DNA of 64,000 bases from Desulfitobacterium sp050251735. GTDB lineage: Bacteria > Bacillota > Desulfitobacteriia > Desulfitobacteriales > Desulfitobacteriaceae. The stretch spans positions 1-64,000 of the forward strand of contig JBFWMF010000007.1 in NCBI GenBank assembly GCA_050251735.1, given 5' to 3'. Both the position numbers and the translations under genes were made by a program. The notes beneath the pieces are model-generated. The model saw nothing but the letters and a program-made list of their open reading frames with translations, made no database searches and was not told the DNA's origin. Below are positions 42,648 through 52,018 of the stretch, one piece after another. How positions within the stretch are numbered: position 1 is the first letter of the stretch; each line of letters opens with the position of its first letter.

Positions 42648-43445
42648 ATGAAGAAGTTAATTGCCTTGGCAATGACTGTCGTTATGTCAGGATTAGTATT
42701 AACCGGTTGTGGTAGTGCTAGCACCGGAACCCCAAATGCCGAAAAGGCAGCAGCCCCACAGAAGATTGTGGTCGGTTTGGATGATACCTTTGCCCCCATG
42801 GGTTTTCGCGATGATAAGGGCGAATTAGTCGGCTTTGATGTCGAGATGGCAAAAGAGGCTGCTTCCCGCTTAGATATGGAAGTAGAATTCAAGCCCATTG
42901 ATTGGAATAGTAAGGAAGTAGAACTCAACAGTAAAAAGATCGATATGATTTGGAACGGTTTAACCATCACTGAGGAAAGAAAGAAAAACATTCTCTTTAC
43001 ACAGCCTTACATGGCTAATCATCAAATCATCGTTGTTCTCCCAGACTCGGATATTAAAACTAAAGCAGACCTCAATGGCAAAGTGATCGGAACCCAAGAA
43101 GGTAGCTCCAGTCTAGATGCTATCAATGCCGAACCTGAAGTGGCTAAGACCTTTAAGGAAATTAGAACTTATGCCGATTATGTGGCGGCTCTCAATGAAT
43201 TGAAAATTGGCCGGGTAGATGCTGTGGTGGCCGATGAAGTCGTATCCCGCTATTACATGAGCAAAAAGCCTGGCGAATATGCTGTGATTGAAGACAACTT
43301 TGGTGAAGAAGAATATGGTGTTGGACTCCGCAAAGATGATACTGAACTCTTAGGCAAGTTACAAGGCGCCTTGGATGCTATGAAGGCCGAAGGAGTATCT
43401 GCAGAAATCGCCAAGAAGTGGTTTGGTGAAGACATCATTAAGTAA
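42648..43445 (+). CDS. Polar amino acid ABC transporter, substrate-binding lipoprotein
   Basis: The 265-residue protein has a lipoprotein signal (LVLTGC near residues 16-21) and the SBP_bac_3 fold: VVGLDDTFAPMGFRDDKGELVGFDVEMA by position, then TITEERKKNILFTQPYM. These features are typical of glutamine, cystine, arginine or histidine binders. The RBS is AGAAGGAG. It is first in a three-gene importer operon. The ligand cannot be told from the sequence. Confidence 0.93.
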   Translation: MKKLIALAMTVVMSGLVLTGCGSASTGTPNAEKAAAPQKIVVGLDDTFAPMGFRDDKGELVGFDVEMAKEAASRLDMEVEFKPIDWNSKEVELNSKKIDMIWNGLTITEERKKNILFTQPYMANHQIIVVLPDSDIKTKADLNGKVIGTQEGSSSLDAINAEPEVAKTFKEIRTYADYVAALNELKIGRVDAVVADEVVSRYYMSKKPGEYAVIEDNFGEEEYGVGLRKDDTELLGKLQGALDAMKAEGVSAEIAKKWFGEDIIK

Positions 43446-43474
43446 TTAAGAAACGATCCGTTTCCAATAAGATG

Positions 43475-43503
43475 AGGCTGATGGGTTATCCATTAGCCTT
43501 TTC
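43475..43503 (+). terminator. Attenuating hairpin between binding-protein and permease genes
   Basis: AGGCTGATGG pairs with CCATTAGCCT around GTTAT and is followed by TTTCTG. Such a partial terminator would favour the binding protein over the permease and ATPase. Confidence 0.7.
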
Positions 43504-43559
43504 TGTGGTATTATAGGTTTGTCCATAGAGACCCAGAGAATGATTTGAGGTGAGACAAG

Positions 43560-44219
43560 ATGGACTATATTTTACAAATTCTCGGCCCCATGCTCGATGG
43601 CACGGTGGTCACCTTGCAAATATTTTTTGTGACTATTATAATGTCCTTGCCCCTAGGATTGTTGCTGGCTTTAGGACGAATTTCTCGTTTTAAGCTACTG
43701 AATTCAGGTATTAGTATCTATATATGGATTTTCCGGGGTACCCCTTTGATGCTCCAGCTTTTATTTGTCTATTTCGGCTTGCCTTTTATTCCTGTGATCG
43801 GAGAAGTTCTCATCCTCACAGATTTTCAAGCGGCCATCTTGGCTTTTGTCTTGAATTATGCAGCCTACTTTGCGGAAATCTTCCGGGCGGGTATTCAGTC
43901 CATTGACCGTGGTCAATATGAAGGAGCTAAAGCATTAGGTATGACCTATAGTCAGCTCATGCGCCGTATTATTCTTCCCCAAGTGATCAAACGGGTCTTA
44001 CCGCCTCTGAGCAATGAGACTATTACCCTTGTCAAAGATACCTCATTGATTTATGTCTTAGCCATGAATGATTTGCTGCGCACCACGAAAGCCTTGGTGC
44101 AGCGGGACTTTACAATGACCCCCTTCATCGTCGCCGGCATCTTCTACTTGATTATGACTTTAGTTTTGACTTATGGCTTCCAAAAGCTAGAGAAGCGTTA
44201 TGCGGTTTACGATGAATAG
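43560..44219 (+). CDS. Polar amino acid ABC transporter permease
   Basis: The 219-residue permease has about five helices and the HisM/GlnP signature EGAKALGMTYSQLMRRIILPQ by position (residues ~121-141), with FRGTPLMLQLLFVYFG. The RBS is TGAGGTGAG. It works with the binding protein upstream and the ATPase 19 bp downstream. Confidence 0.94.
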   Translation: MDYILQILGPMLDGTVVTLQIFFVTIIMSLPLGLLLALGRISRFKLLNSGISIYIWIFRGTPLMLQLLFVYFGLPFIPVIGEVLILTDFQAAILAFVLNYAAYFAEIFRAGIQSIDRGQYEGAKALGMTYSQLMRRIILPQVIKRVLPPLSNETITLVKDTSLIYVLAMNDLLRTTKALVQRDFTMTPFIVAGIFYLIMTLVLTYGFQKLEKRYAVYDE

Positions 44220-44237
44220 GGAATGGGGTGATATGGG

Positions 44238-45002
44238 ATGAAAATGATCAGCGCCTTAAATATAGAAAAGAAATTCGATAAATTGGAAGTTCTGAAGGGC
44301 GTCACTCTGGAAGTACATAAAGGCGAAGTAGTCGCTATTATTGGCCCCTCCGGATCTGGGAAAAGCACCTTCCTTCGCTGTCTCAATCGGCTGGAAAACA
44401 TCGATGGCGGAAGCATTGTCATTGAAGGTGATGAATTAGTGACCACAACTTCTGATGGAAAAGTAATGTACGCCGAAGAAACACTGGCACGCATGATCTG
44501 CCGCAAGATGGGGATGGTCTTTCAACAGTTTAATCTGTTCCCGCACCTGACTGTGCTGGATAATGTCATCGAAGCACCTATAACCGTAAAAGGTGTCAAG
44601 AAGGAAGAAATTGTCCCGGAAGCTGAGGAGCTGCTGCGAAAGGTAGGCTTGCAAGATAAGCTGGACAGCTATCCGTCACGACTGTCCGGTGGACAAAAGC
44701 AACGTGTGGCTATTGCCCGTGCTTTAGCCATGAAGCCTGATATCATGCTCTTTGACGAACCCACCTCCGCATTGGATCCTGAATTAACCGGAGAAGTACT
44801 CAAGGCCATGCGACAGCTTGCAGAAGAGCATATGACCATGATTGTCGTGACCCATGAAATGGGCTTTGCTCGTGAAGTGGCCAATCGAGTCATATTTATG
44901 GACAATGGTGAGATTATTGAGCAAGGGGATCCAGAAGATGTGTTTGGAAATCCTCAACACATGCGTACTCAAGCTTTTTTGAATCATATGAGTGCAAAGT
45001 GA
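44238..45002 (+). CDS. Polar amino acid ABC transporter ATP-binding protein (GlnQ-like)
   Basis: The 254-residue ATPase has Walker A GPSGSGKSTFL, Q-loop MVFQQFNLFPHL, signature LSGGQKQRVAIARAL, Walker B IMLFDEPTSALDP and His in VTHEMGFA. It contains an insertion of ~12 residues (TTSDGKVMYAEE) before the Q-loop, compared with short GlnQ. It ends the operon; a terminator follows. Confidence 0.94.
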   Translation: MKMISALNIEKKFDKLEVLKGVTLEVHKGEVVAIIGPSGSGKSTFLRCLNRLENIDGGSIVIEGDELVTTTSDGKVMYAEETLARMICRKMGMVFQQFNLFPHLTVLDNVIEAPITVKGVKKEEIVPEAEELLRKVGLQDKLDSYPSRLSGGQKQRVAIARALAMKPDIMLFDEPTSALDPELTGEVLKAMRQLAEEHMTMIVVTHEMGFAREVANRVIFMDNGEIIEQGDPEDVFGNPQHMRTQAFLNHMSAK

Positions 45003-45017
45003 GATTAAACCTACAGA

Positions 45018-45049
45018 AGGTAGCAATGTCTTGACATTGCTACCTATTT
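45018..45049 (+). terminator. Rho-independent terminator
   Basis: A perfect 12-bp stem, GGTAGCAATGTC / GACATTGCTACC, has a minimal loop and is followed by TATTTTATATT. Confidence 0.85.
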
Positions 45050-45307
45050 TATATTATTAATTGTTTATAATTATTATTTTTTCTGAAAAAGAGGATTATA
45101 ATATATTATAGCGAATATTAGGATTTTATAGGAAATGTAAATTTTTTACTTATAATTATAATAAATATCACTAACTTATGACCACTATCGAATTATCATT
45201 AATGAATCATAACTAATGAGTTATCACGGACAAGTAAGATAAGTATGGGTACTTGTGCAGTAGGATACAATCTGGTTGACCGATTGTCGTCGAAAGGTGT
45301 GGGTAGA

Positions 45308-46054
45308 ATGGATATAATTAAAAATGGTCTTACGAAGCTATTTTTGACCTATCCAAGTTTAATCCTCGCATTTTCAGGCGTATGCCTCTGGATTTTTGTC
45401 TATTTGATTTATTGGATTTTGCCACTGAATAAGGCACGTTGGGTTTGGTTTTTCGTTGTGGCGGTCCTTATCTATAATGGAATCTTGTTAGGCAATTTCG
45501 TTAAGACTCTAGCAGTTAAAGGATATACAGACGCACTTACAGGTCTGCCCAATAAAGGTTTTATGTATCTACGACTCAATATTGATATAGAAAAGTACGC
45601 ACGAAGGCAAAAAGATTATTCATTAGCCATGATTGATATTGATCGTTTTAAGAAAATTAATGACACCTATGGTCATCTCGCCGGCGATAAAGTCATCAAG
45701 GAAGTAGCCGATATAATAAGGCATAGCGTAAGAGCTAGCGACTCAGTGATTCGCTGGGGTGGTGAGGAGTTTGCAGTATTACTCCCGGAGACTAGTGAAG
45801 AAGGGGCTGCCAGTCTCGTCGATCGAATCCGCACAGTGATCGAAGCTCATGATTTTGGCCCTGCCGTGGAATCCCACCAAGTGACGATCAGTGCAGGAGT
45901 GGTTTCCTTTAAAAACCTTCAAGTAGTTAGACTAAGAGAAAAGCATCTTACGAATCCAACGGACCTCATTGTCAATTTTTCAGACCGAGCCTTGTACCAG
46001 GCTAAGCAAACACGCAATACGGTCTGTTGCTTCAATCAAGGGATTATTGTTTAA
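45308..46054 (+). CDS. Membrane-bound GGDEF diguanylate cyclase
   Basis: The 248-residue protein has two N-terminal membrane helices (about residues 12-34 and 45-62) and a GGDEF domain (~75-245). The signature is IRWGGEEFAVLLPE, with an upstream MIDIDRFKKINDTYGHLAGD (metal and substrate site), so it should make c-di-GMP. I choose ATG 45308 with AAAGGTGTGGG; the frame is open back to 45245 with a weaker site. No dedicated sensor domain is seen; the membrane helices may sense something directly. It is a single gene. Confidence 0.9.
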   Translation: MDIIKNGLTKLFLTYPSLILAFSGVCLWIFVYLIYWILPLNKARWVWFFVVAVLIYNGILLGNFVKTLAVKGYTDALTGLPNKGFMYLRLNIDIEKYARRQKDYSLAMIDIDRFKKINDTYGHLAGDKVIKEVADIIRHSVRASDSVIRWGGEEFAVLLPETSEEGAASLVDRIRTVIEAHDFGPAVESHQVTISAGVVSFKNLQVVRLREKHLTNPTDLIVNFSDRALYQAKQTRNTVCCFNQGIIV

Positions 46055-46179
46055 CCCGTCAGTAATATAAAGCATAATGAAACACAAGTCGAAGGCGATG
46101 AGCCTTTGGCTTTTTTTGATTAATTTGAAATTATTAGCTAGGGGGAGGTGTTCCCTAAGTATTTGCCTGCAAGTGTCGA

Positions 46180-46412
46180 ATGGTGAATGTCGAATATTAG
46201 ATGCAGTCAAGACCATGGAGAGAGTATCCGCTATTTCAAAGCAACAAGCTGAGAAGGTTATTAGTAGCAAAGATAAATATCGCTTGATTGCGGAAGTCAC
46301 GGCCTCCATGGAAGAACAGACAGCATCCATCCAGGAAATCGCTGCTTCTGCAGAAGGCATGTCCGATTTAGCTAAGAATCTTAATACAATTATTGCAAGA
46401 TTTAAAGTATAA
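46180..46412 (+). pseudogene. Remnant of a chemoreceptor C terminus
   Basis: The translated segment ends with VTASMEEQTASIQEIAASAEG and LNTIIARFKV, the far C-terminal part of an MCP signalling domain, including a CheR/CheB-type methylation region. The central hairpin tip that binds CheA/CheW is absent, and nothing recognisable lies upstream. It looks like the tail of a deleted receptor gene. An in-frame ATG at 46077 is not behind a good RBS. Confidence 0.6.
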
Positions 46413-46587
46413 TTTCTGCTTGAGGCAAGGCAACTGTGAAAGGTAGCTTTGCCTCAAGTTATTTTAGATATGCGAAGTGCAGTTAGTTTCGTGAGGCAGC
46501 TCCGCATGGACTGCATGAAACGAAGCGTGACCCTCCAAGAATATCGAACCTTTTGTGATTTTTTCTAAATAATGTTCGAAAAAACAC

Positions 46588-46616
46588 TTGACCGTTTTCT
46601 AAGTCTTAGTTAAAAT
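46588..46616 (+). promoter_or_regulatory. Promoter of the guanine riboswitch transcript
   Basis: TTGACC at 46588-46593 and TAAAAT at 46611-46616 have a 17-bp spacer, ending 24 bp before the aptamer. Confidence 0.75.
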
Positions 46617-46639
46617 AAGGACTGTACTAATTTCATACT

Positions 46640-46708
46640 GTTCATATATCCGCAGAGATAGGGTCTGCAAGTTTCTACCAGGCTGCCGTAAATGGCCTGA
46701 CTATGAGC
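46640..46708 (+). ncRNA. Purine riboswitch, guanine/xanthine class
   Basis: P1 arms GTTCATA / TATGAGC enclose two hairpins with the conserved loops, including the invariant GTTTCTACC. The discriminator pyrimidine is C in CTGACTATGAG, the position equal to C74 of the B. subtilis xpt aptamer, so guanine-type purines and not adenine are expected. It controls the purine permease gene downstream. Confidence 0.95.
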
Positions 46709-46740
46709 AAAAACTGTGCCGTGCTGTGCAAATCATTAGA

Positions 46741-46797
46741 GCCCAGACGGAGTGTTTTACTCATTTTTTTGAGTCAAACATTCTGCTTGGGTTTTTG
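46741..46797 (+). terminator. Riboswitch terminator
   Basis: A long stem, CCCAGACGGAGTGTTTTACTCA by position, pairs with TGAGTCAAACATTCTGCTTGGG and is followed by TTTTTG. It lies between the aptamer and the permease start and should form when guanine is bound. Confidence 0.85.
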
Positions 46798-46878
46798 TTT
46801 TCCTGTCGGTCGCTAGCTAGGTTTGTTTAAGCTCAAAAAGAGAAGAAAGAACTGCATCAGAAAGAGGAGGAAATTCCT

Positions 46879-48225
46879 GTGGCCAACCAAGCAAAACATC
46901 CTGTCGACGAAGTACTACCTTTTGGGCAACTTTTCCTTTATGGCTTACAGCACGTACTCGCCATGTACGCCGGAGCAGTAGCTGTTCCTTTGATCATTGC
47001 CGGGGCAGCAGGATTGACCAAAGAACAAACAGCTTTTCTAATTAATGCGGACTTATTCACTTGTGGTATTGCAACTTTAATTCAAACCCTCGGTTTCTGG
47101 AAATTCGGCATTCGTATTCCCGTTATTCAGGGTGTTACCTTTGCCGCCGTAACACCGATGGTCATGATTGCTCAAAGTCAGGGAATGACAGGGATTTTCG
47201 GGGCAGTCATTATCGCCGGATTATTTACCCTCTTAATCGCACCCTTTTTCAGTAAACTGATTCGCTTTTTTCCGCCGGTCGTCACGGGTAGTGTCATTAC
47301 CATTATCGGTATCTCACTCCTGCAGGTTGGTGTAAACTGGGCAGCCGGAGGCGTCGGCAACCCGAATTATGGTTCTCTGACCTTTTTAGGAGTAGCAGGC
47401 ATCGTGCTCTTGACCATTCTGCTCGTCAATAAATACTGTACAGGTTTTCTTGCCAATGTTAGTGTGCTAATTGGTCTGGTTGTTGGTATGATTGTGGCCG
47501 TTCCCTTAGGGCTTGTAAACTTCAGTGGGGTAGGCAACGCGGCTTGGATCGGTATCGATACACCTTTTTACTTTGGATTACCTACCTTTGAGCTGGGAGC
47601 AATCATCGCCATGATTCTTGTCATGCTCGTCGTGATGGTCGAATCTACCGGGGATTTCCTCGCCATCGGTGAAATTGTCGGTAAAGATATTAGTGAAGAT
47701 GACTTAACTCGCGGCCTAAGAGCGGACGGCTTATCCACTATGCTCGGTGGAATCTTCAATGCCTTTCCTTACACCGCTTTTGCGCAAAACGTAGGTCTGG
47801 TGGGCCTCACCGGCATCAAGAGCCGTTTCGTAGTCGCTACCTCTGGTCTAATCTTAGTTGTGCTTGGACTGTTTCCTAAAGTGGCTACAGTTGTCGCCTC
47901 TGTCCCCAGTGCAGTCCTCGGTGGCGCAGGCATTGCTATGTTTGGTATCGTAGCGGCCAATGGAATTAAGACGTTAAGCAAGGTGGATTTTAGCAATAAT
48001 CATAATTTATTTATTGTTGCTATTAGTATTGGCATTGGGCTCATTCCTTTGGTTTCTCCTAACTTTTTCTCCCTCTTCCCAGCCTGGACCCAAACCATCC
48101 TCCACAGTGGAATTACACTAGGCTCCATTACCGCGATTGTGCTTAATGCCTTCTTTAATGGACCTACTTCCGGAGCAAAGAAGGAAGAACACATGGATGA
48201 AGTTGTGGCAAGTACAGCGAAATAG
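46879..48225 (+). CDS. NCS2 xanthine/purine permease
   Basis: The 448-residue membrane protein has about 12-14 helices and the NCS2 family marks: the early GLQHVLAMYAG (His of the QH motif), a VMVESTGDFLAIG motif and NAFPYTAFAQNVGLV. The guanine riboswitch upstream fits a xanthine or guanine importer of the PbuX type better than a uracil one. It starts with GTG behind GAGGAGG. The yqeC-xdh genes that follow would use the imported purine. Confidence 0.93.
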   Translation: MANQAKHPVDEVLPFGQLFLYGLQHVLAMYAGAVAVPLIIAGAAGLTKEQTAFLINADLFTCGIATLIQTLGFWKFGIRIPVIQGVTFAAVTPMVMIAQSQGMTGIFGAVIIAGLFTLLIAPFFSKLIRFFPPVVTGSVITIIGISLLQVGVNWAAGGVGNPNYGSLTFLGVAGIVLLTILLVNKYCTGFLANVSVLIGLVVGMIVAVPLGLVNFSGVGNAAWIGIDTPFYFGLPTFELGAIIAMILVMLVVMVESTGDFLAIGEIVGKDISEDDLTRGLRADGLSTMLGGIFNAFPYTAFAQNVGLVGLTGIKSRFVVATSGLILVVLGLFPKVATVVASVPSAVLGGAGIAMFGIVAANGIKTLSKVDFSNNHNLFIVAISIGIGLIPLVSPNFFSLFPAWTQTILHSGITLGSITAIVLNAFFNGPTSGAKKEEHMDEVVASTAK

Positions 48226-48386
48226 AAAACCACAAAATGATATGAATAGCAGGAAAACGTGGGTGGGGAGAAATCTCCACCCATTTCGCAAGAATTATGG
48301 TAATATGGCTTGCATCAATAAAATGATTCTGCCATGATTAATAAAAAGAGGCATGTAGAAATTAGGCAGGCCGAGGTGAGGGTAAA

Positions 48387-49166
48387 ATGCTCAGACAACA
48401 AGTAGTCACCTTATGGGAGATGACAGGTTATGCTGAAGTGATTGTCTTCATTGGCGCAGGGGGGAAAACCACTGCACTGCAAGCTTTAGCTCAAGAAGTT
48501 CACTCCCAGGGGCGCCGGGTCATTGGCACAACTACGACCAAGGTTTACCCCATGCCCAGATCCTTTTGGCTGAGCTGGAAGCATCATGATGTTCCACCTC
48601 CTCAAGACACCGACAAGCCTTGCTTTTGGCACAGGGGAAGCGGTGAAGAGAATAAATGGCTGGGACCTAGGGTGCAGGCCGTGGATCAGGCCCTGAATGA
48701 GCGAACGAAGGATAGTGGGGTATGGCTCATTGAAGGGGATGGAGCACGGGGGAGAAAACTAAAATGCTGGAATCAGCATGAGCCGCAGATACCCTTAAGA
48801 AGTCAAGCGGCCATCCTTCTAATCTCCGGAGGACTTTGGGGGAGAACACTAACCAAAGAGGAGATCCACCGGTCGGAACAATGTCCCGAACTTCTAGGTG
48901 GACTCTGGGCTCCAGAAAATGCTGCAGATTATATTTTGAATTCCCCGGTGTTTTATCCTGAGTATAAAGAACTGTCTTGGATTGTCCTTTTTAATGCCTT
49001 CGACGACCTATCCTACTCTAACCTTGAGGGAACTAGCCAGGCTGTACTCGAGAGACTGGAAGGGCAATTTATAAACTCTCGTCCCAATCGGACTCAGCCC
49101 CGGCACCTTCGCCTAGGGGAGGGAGATGTCAAGAAAGGGAGCTTAACATGTTGCGATTTGTGGTGA
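48387..49166 (+). CDS. yqeC: Selenium-dependent molybdenum hydroxylase accessory protein YqeC
   Basis: The 259-residue protein has a P-loop-like motif IGAGGKTTALQALA near residue 24 and the family segment GTTTTKVYP. YqeC is one of the marker proteins of selenium-dependent molybdenum hydroxylase loci. Its role in maturing the selenium-containing cofactor is inferred from gene neighbourhoods, not from chemistry. The RBS is GAGGTGAGGG. It overlaps the next gene by 19 bp, so the two are translationally coupled. Confidence 0.9.
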   Translation: MLRQQVVTLWEMTGYAEVIVFIGAGGKTTALQALAQEVHSQGRRVIGTTTTKVYPMPRSFWLSWKHHDVPPPQDTDKPCFWHRGSGEENKWLGPRVQAVDQALNERTKDSGVWLIEGDGARGRKLKCWNQHEPQIPLRSQAAILLISGGLWGRTLTKEEIHRSEQCPELLGGLWAPENAADYILNSPVFYPEYKELSWIVLFNAFDDLSYSNLEGTSQAVLERLEGQFINSRPNRTQPRHLRLGEGDVKKGSLTCCDLW

Positions 49167-49795
49167 TGGCCGCAGGAAAGGCATCGCGAATGGGACAGGA
49201 CAAACTGTCTCTGCCCTGGGGGGATACAACCATTCTCGGTCATGTGCTCCGAACCCTGCAACTGGCGATTCAAGAGGATCCTAGAGGATTCACCCATCAG
49301 GAAAAGAGCTATGAGATACTTGTGATTGCTCCCAAAGCTTGCTCAGCCTATCGCCTTGACGGAGAGGGTAACTTCTTTATACATGATGATTTTATAACCA
49401 GTAATTGTCAGTGGATTCAATCGGAGCTAGGACAACCCTTGTCTCAGACAATCCGGAGCGGTTTAAAAGATTATTCCTTAGTCGAGCCTGGGGTTTGCTT
49501 TATTCCCGGAGATCAAGTGGGAATGGATGAACAGATCTTAGCTCGGATGATAGGTTTTTTTAGAGAAAAGGAACCGGATTTCTTGGTCCCTAAAGCCATA
49601 GAAGTCATAGGCTCTCCCGTGTTTTTTCACTCTCGTTATATTTCTGAACTGATGAATCTCCAAGGCGAACAAGGGGGAAAGCAGGTCCTGAATCGCTATC
49701 GAGAACGCTGGGTAAGCTTTCCTGTATCCGATGGTTTTTTTCTCGACATCGATACTATGACGGAATATCTCGCGCATCGCCCTAGGCTAGGCTAG
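49148..49795 (+). CDS. MocA/YgfJ-like nucleotidyltransferase
   Basis: The 215-residue protein has the nucleotidyltransferase signature MAAGKASRMGQDKL. MocA-like enzymes add CMP to molybdopterin for xanthine-dehydrogenase-type enzymes, and the selenium-locus subgroup sits beside yqeB and yqeC. It is therefore expected to make the MCD cofactor for the hydroxylase encoded 3 kb downstream. The overlap with yqeC supports a shared role. Another nucleotide cannot be excluded. Confidence 0.85.
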   Translation: MLRFVVMAAGKASRMGQDKLSLPWGDTTILGHVLRTLQLAIQEDPRGFTHQEKSYEILVIAPKACSAYRLDGEGNFFIHDDFITSNCQWIQSELGQPLSQTIRSGLKDYSLVEPGVCFIPGDQVGMDEQILARMIGFFREKEPDFLVPKAIEVIGSPVFFHSRYISELMNLQGEQGGKQVLNRYRERWVSFPVSDGFFLDIDTMTEYLAHRPRLG

Positions 49796-49956
49796 GAAAG
49801 CACCTTGCTAAGAGGATTTCGCTTTCTAAGATTCGATTAATAATGGGTGACAAAAATATTGATACGCTAAATTTAATAAGCTATATCTGACCGAAACTGT
49901 TACGTATCAAGTCAGAATGCTAACTTAACTTTTATGAGCTGTAAGGTGGTGTGAGA

Positions 49957-50769
49957 ATGAATCCAGAACTCATGCAAAAAGTGAATAGTCTCATCCAAAC
50001 GAAGGAAAGTGGTGTTCTGGGGACCGTTATCACGAGTGAGATAAAGAGTTTACCTTGTGGGAGCAAATTTCTAGTCAATAGCAAAGGAGAGCTTCTTGCC
50101 GGAGAGCTGCCGGAGGGCCTACTTTCCTTGCTGCATGAACCGATTCAAAGGGTATTTCTTCAGAGAAAGGCGGAGCGACTTTCTATCGACGGCATCCCTT
50201 CCTTGGAACGAAGCGAGACTCCTCTTGAACTATTTTTAGATCCGATTGTCCCTACCCATCGCCTGATCATTCTGGGTGGAGGCCATATCGCCCTTCCCTT
50301 AGTCCAGATGGGAAAGCTTCTGAATTATGAAGTGACCGTCATTGATGATCGTCTCTCCTTCGCCAATAAGGGACGTTTTCCTGAAGCGGATCAGGTGATT
50401 TGTCAGGATTTTCAAAGTGCTCTTCAGGAGTTAACCTTCGACAAGAGTACCTATGTCATCGTTGTGACCCGCGGACATCGCTACGATCAAACCTGCTTAG
50501 AAGAAGTCCTCAAGCAGCCTCAAACTGCCTATCTGGGGATGATTGGTAGCCGCCGCAAAGTAGCAACGATTATGAACAATCTAAAAGAAAATGGCTATAG
50601 TCAAGAGGTCCTCGATCGTGTCTATACCCCGATTGGCTTAGATATTGGCGCGCAAACTCCGGAAGAAATTGCAGTCAGCATCATAGCCGAGATGATTATG
50701 GTCGACCGCTATGGCTTCAGTCAAGGAAGGATGGGTGCCACTTGGACCATAAAGTCATTGAAGCAATGA
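49957..50769 (+). CDS. XdhC/CoxI family protein with Rossmann domain
   Basis: The 270-residue protein has a short N-terminal XdhC/CoxI-like part (~1-85) and a C-terminal Rossmann domain with LIILGGGHIALPLVQMG and GMIGSRRKVATIM. XdhC proteins bind the sulfurated Mo cofactor and load it into xanthine dehydrogenase; here the sulfur may be replaced by selenium. I use ATG 49957, after AAGGTGG; GTG 49951 abuts it. The stop overlaps the next gene by 28 bp. Confidence 0.87.
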   Translation: MNPELMQKVNSLIQTKESGVLGTVITSEIKSLPCGSKFLVNSKGELLAGELPEGLLSLLHEPIQRVFLQRKAERLSIDGIPSLERSETPLELFLDPIVPTHRLIILGGGHIALPLVQMGKLLNYEVTVIDDRLSFANKGRFPEADQVICQDFQSALQELTFDKSTYVIVVTRGHRYDQTCLEEVLKQPQTAYLGMIGSRRKVATIMNNLKENGYSQEVLDRVYTPIGLDIGAQTPEEIAVSIIAEMIMVDRYGFSQGRMGATWTIKSLKQ

Positions 50770-51056
50770 ATCAATTAAAGGGAGAGAAAGCAGTATTAGC
50801 CACCATAGTGAGCACAAAAGGCTCGACGCCAAGGAAAGCAGGAGCTCAAGTCCTCTTTTTCCAAGATGGAAGGACTATCGGCACCATTGGTGGGGGCTGC
50901 GGGGAAGCTGAGGCCCGTGGTCATGCCCTTAACGCTCTGCACAAGCAAGAACCACTTCTGATCCAAGTGGACTTAACTCATGAAATTGCTGAACAGGATG
51001 GCATGGTTTGCGGAGGAACGATGGATATCTTTCTTGAACCACTCCTAGGGTCCTGA
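50742..51056 (+). CDS. Short XdhC/CoxI N-terminal-domain protein
   Basis: The 104-residue protein matches only the XdhC_CoxI domain, with the signature IVSTKGSTPRKAGAQVLF and GTIGGGCGEAEA. Its TTG start lies within the upstream xdhC-like gene; ATG 50766 is another candidate. The pair of proteins together would equal one classical XdhC with a duplicated N-terminal half, so they probably act as a complex. Confidence 0.82.
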   Translation: MDHKVIEAMNQLKGEKAVLATIVSTKGSTPRKAGAQVLFFQDGRTIGTIGGGCGEAEARGHALNALHKQEPLLIQVDLTHEIAEQDGMVCGGTMDIFLEPLLGS

Positions 51057-51165
51057 CCATGCGGATGTCCTATACTGCACTTAACCACCTTGGGTTGGGT
51101 ATCCGCTGCCTCTAGAGATGGGAGCAAACGTGGATTAGTTCAGTGAGAAGGAGTAAAGAAATAAT

Positions 51166-52017
51166 ATGATGACTCCAGGGAATTTTGCCGATCCACCTGT
51201 TGTTCTCATTCGGGGAGCGGGGGAGCAAGCCAGCGGAGTGGCATGGGCTTTGCACAAAGCCGGCTTCCGAGTGGTTATGACTGAAATAGCGCAGCCTTTA
51301 ATGGTACGCTGGCCTGTGTGCTTTGGTACTGCTATCTTTGAGGGATATTGGGAAGTCGAAGGAATCAGAGGAACTCACATCGAATCTCCCCAAGATTGTC
51401 CGAGGGTCTGGCAACAAGGTGGAATTTCGATCCTTGTTGATCCGGAATTAGAGCACCTTCCTCAGATTCGACCGGATATTTTGATCGATGCTATTATGGC
51501 TAAACGCAATTGCGGAACGACCATCGCTAGTGCTCCCCTTACTATCGGTATGGGACCGGGGTTCTGCGCCGGCAAAGATGTACATAGGGTGCTAGAAACC
51601 AAGCGCGGTCATAATCTAGGGCGCCTGATTCATTCCGGTTATGCGGAGACTAATACAGGTATGCCGGAAGCTGTCATGGGTTATACCAAGGAAAGAGTTC
51701 TTTATGCACCGGTAGCGGGCATTTTCGAAGCCAAACGCAGAATTGGGGAAGAGGTCCGAGCGGGGGATATCTTGGGGATGATTCACCAAGGAGAGCAAAC
51801 AACCCCGGTTCAAGGGAATCTGAGTGGCATAGTACGAGGATTACTGCGCTCGGGAACCACTATTATAATGAACGAAAAAAATAATGCTCGCATCAAAGTC
51901 GGGGATATAGATCCCCGTTTTAAAGAAGAATATTGTTGGACAGTTTCTGATAAAGCTCGAACCCTAGGAACTTCTGTTTTACTGGGCATTATAGAGTGGA
52001 TGAATGGGGGCAGATAA
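51166..52017 (+). CDS. yqeB: Selenium-dependent molybdenum hydroxylase accessory protein YqeB
   Basis: The 283-residue protein matches the YqeB/EF2563 family. It has an N-terminal VLIRGAGEQASGVAWALHKAGFRV by position, a Rossmann-like loop, and a C-terminal barrel-like part with VYAPVAGIFEAKR-type sequence (LYAPVAGIFEAKRRIG). Its presence together with YqeC and SelD/YedF is the accepted marker for selenium-dependent molybdenum hydroxylases. The molecular function is not known. The RBS is AGAAGGAGT. The FAD-subunit gene starts at its stop codon. Confidence 0.9.
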   Translation: MMTPGNFADPPVVLIRGAGEQASGVAWALHKAGFRVVMTEIAQPLMVRWPVCFGTAIFEGYWEVEGIRGTHIESPQDCPRVWQQGGISILVDPELEHLPQIRPDILIDAIMAKRNCGTTIASAPLTIGMGPGFCAGKDVHRVLETKRGHNLGRLIHSGYAETNTGMPEAVMGYTKERVLYAPVAGIFEAKRRIGEEVRAGDILGMIHQGEQTTPVQGNLSGIVRGLLRSGTTIIMNEKNNARIKVGDIDPRFKEEYCWTVSDKARTLGTSVLLGIIEWMNGGR

Positions 52018-52018
52018 A

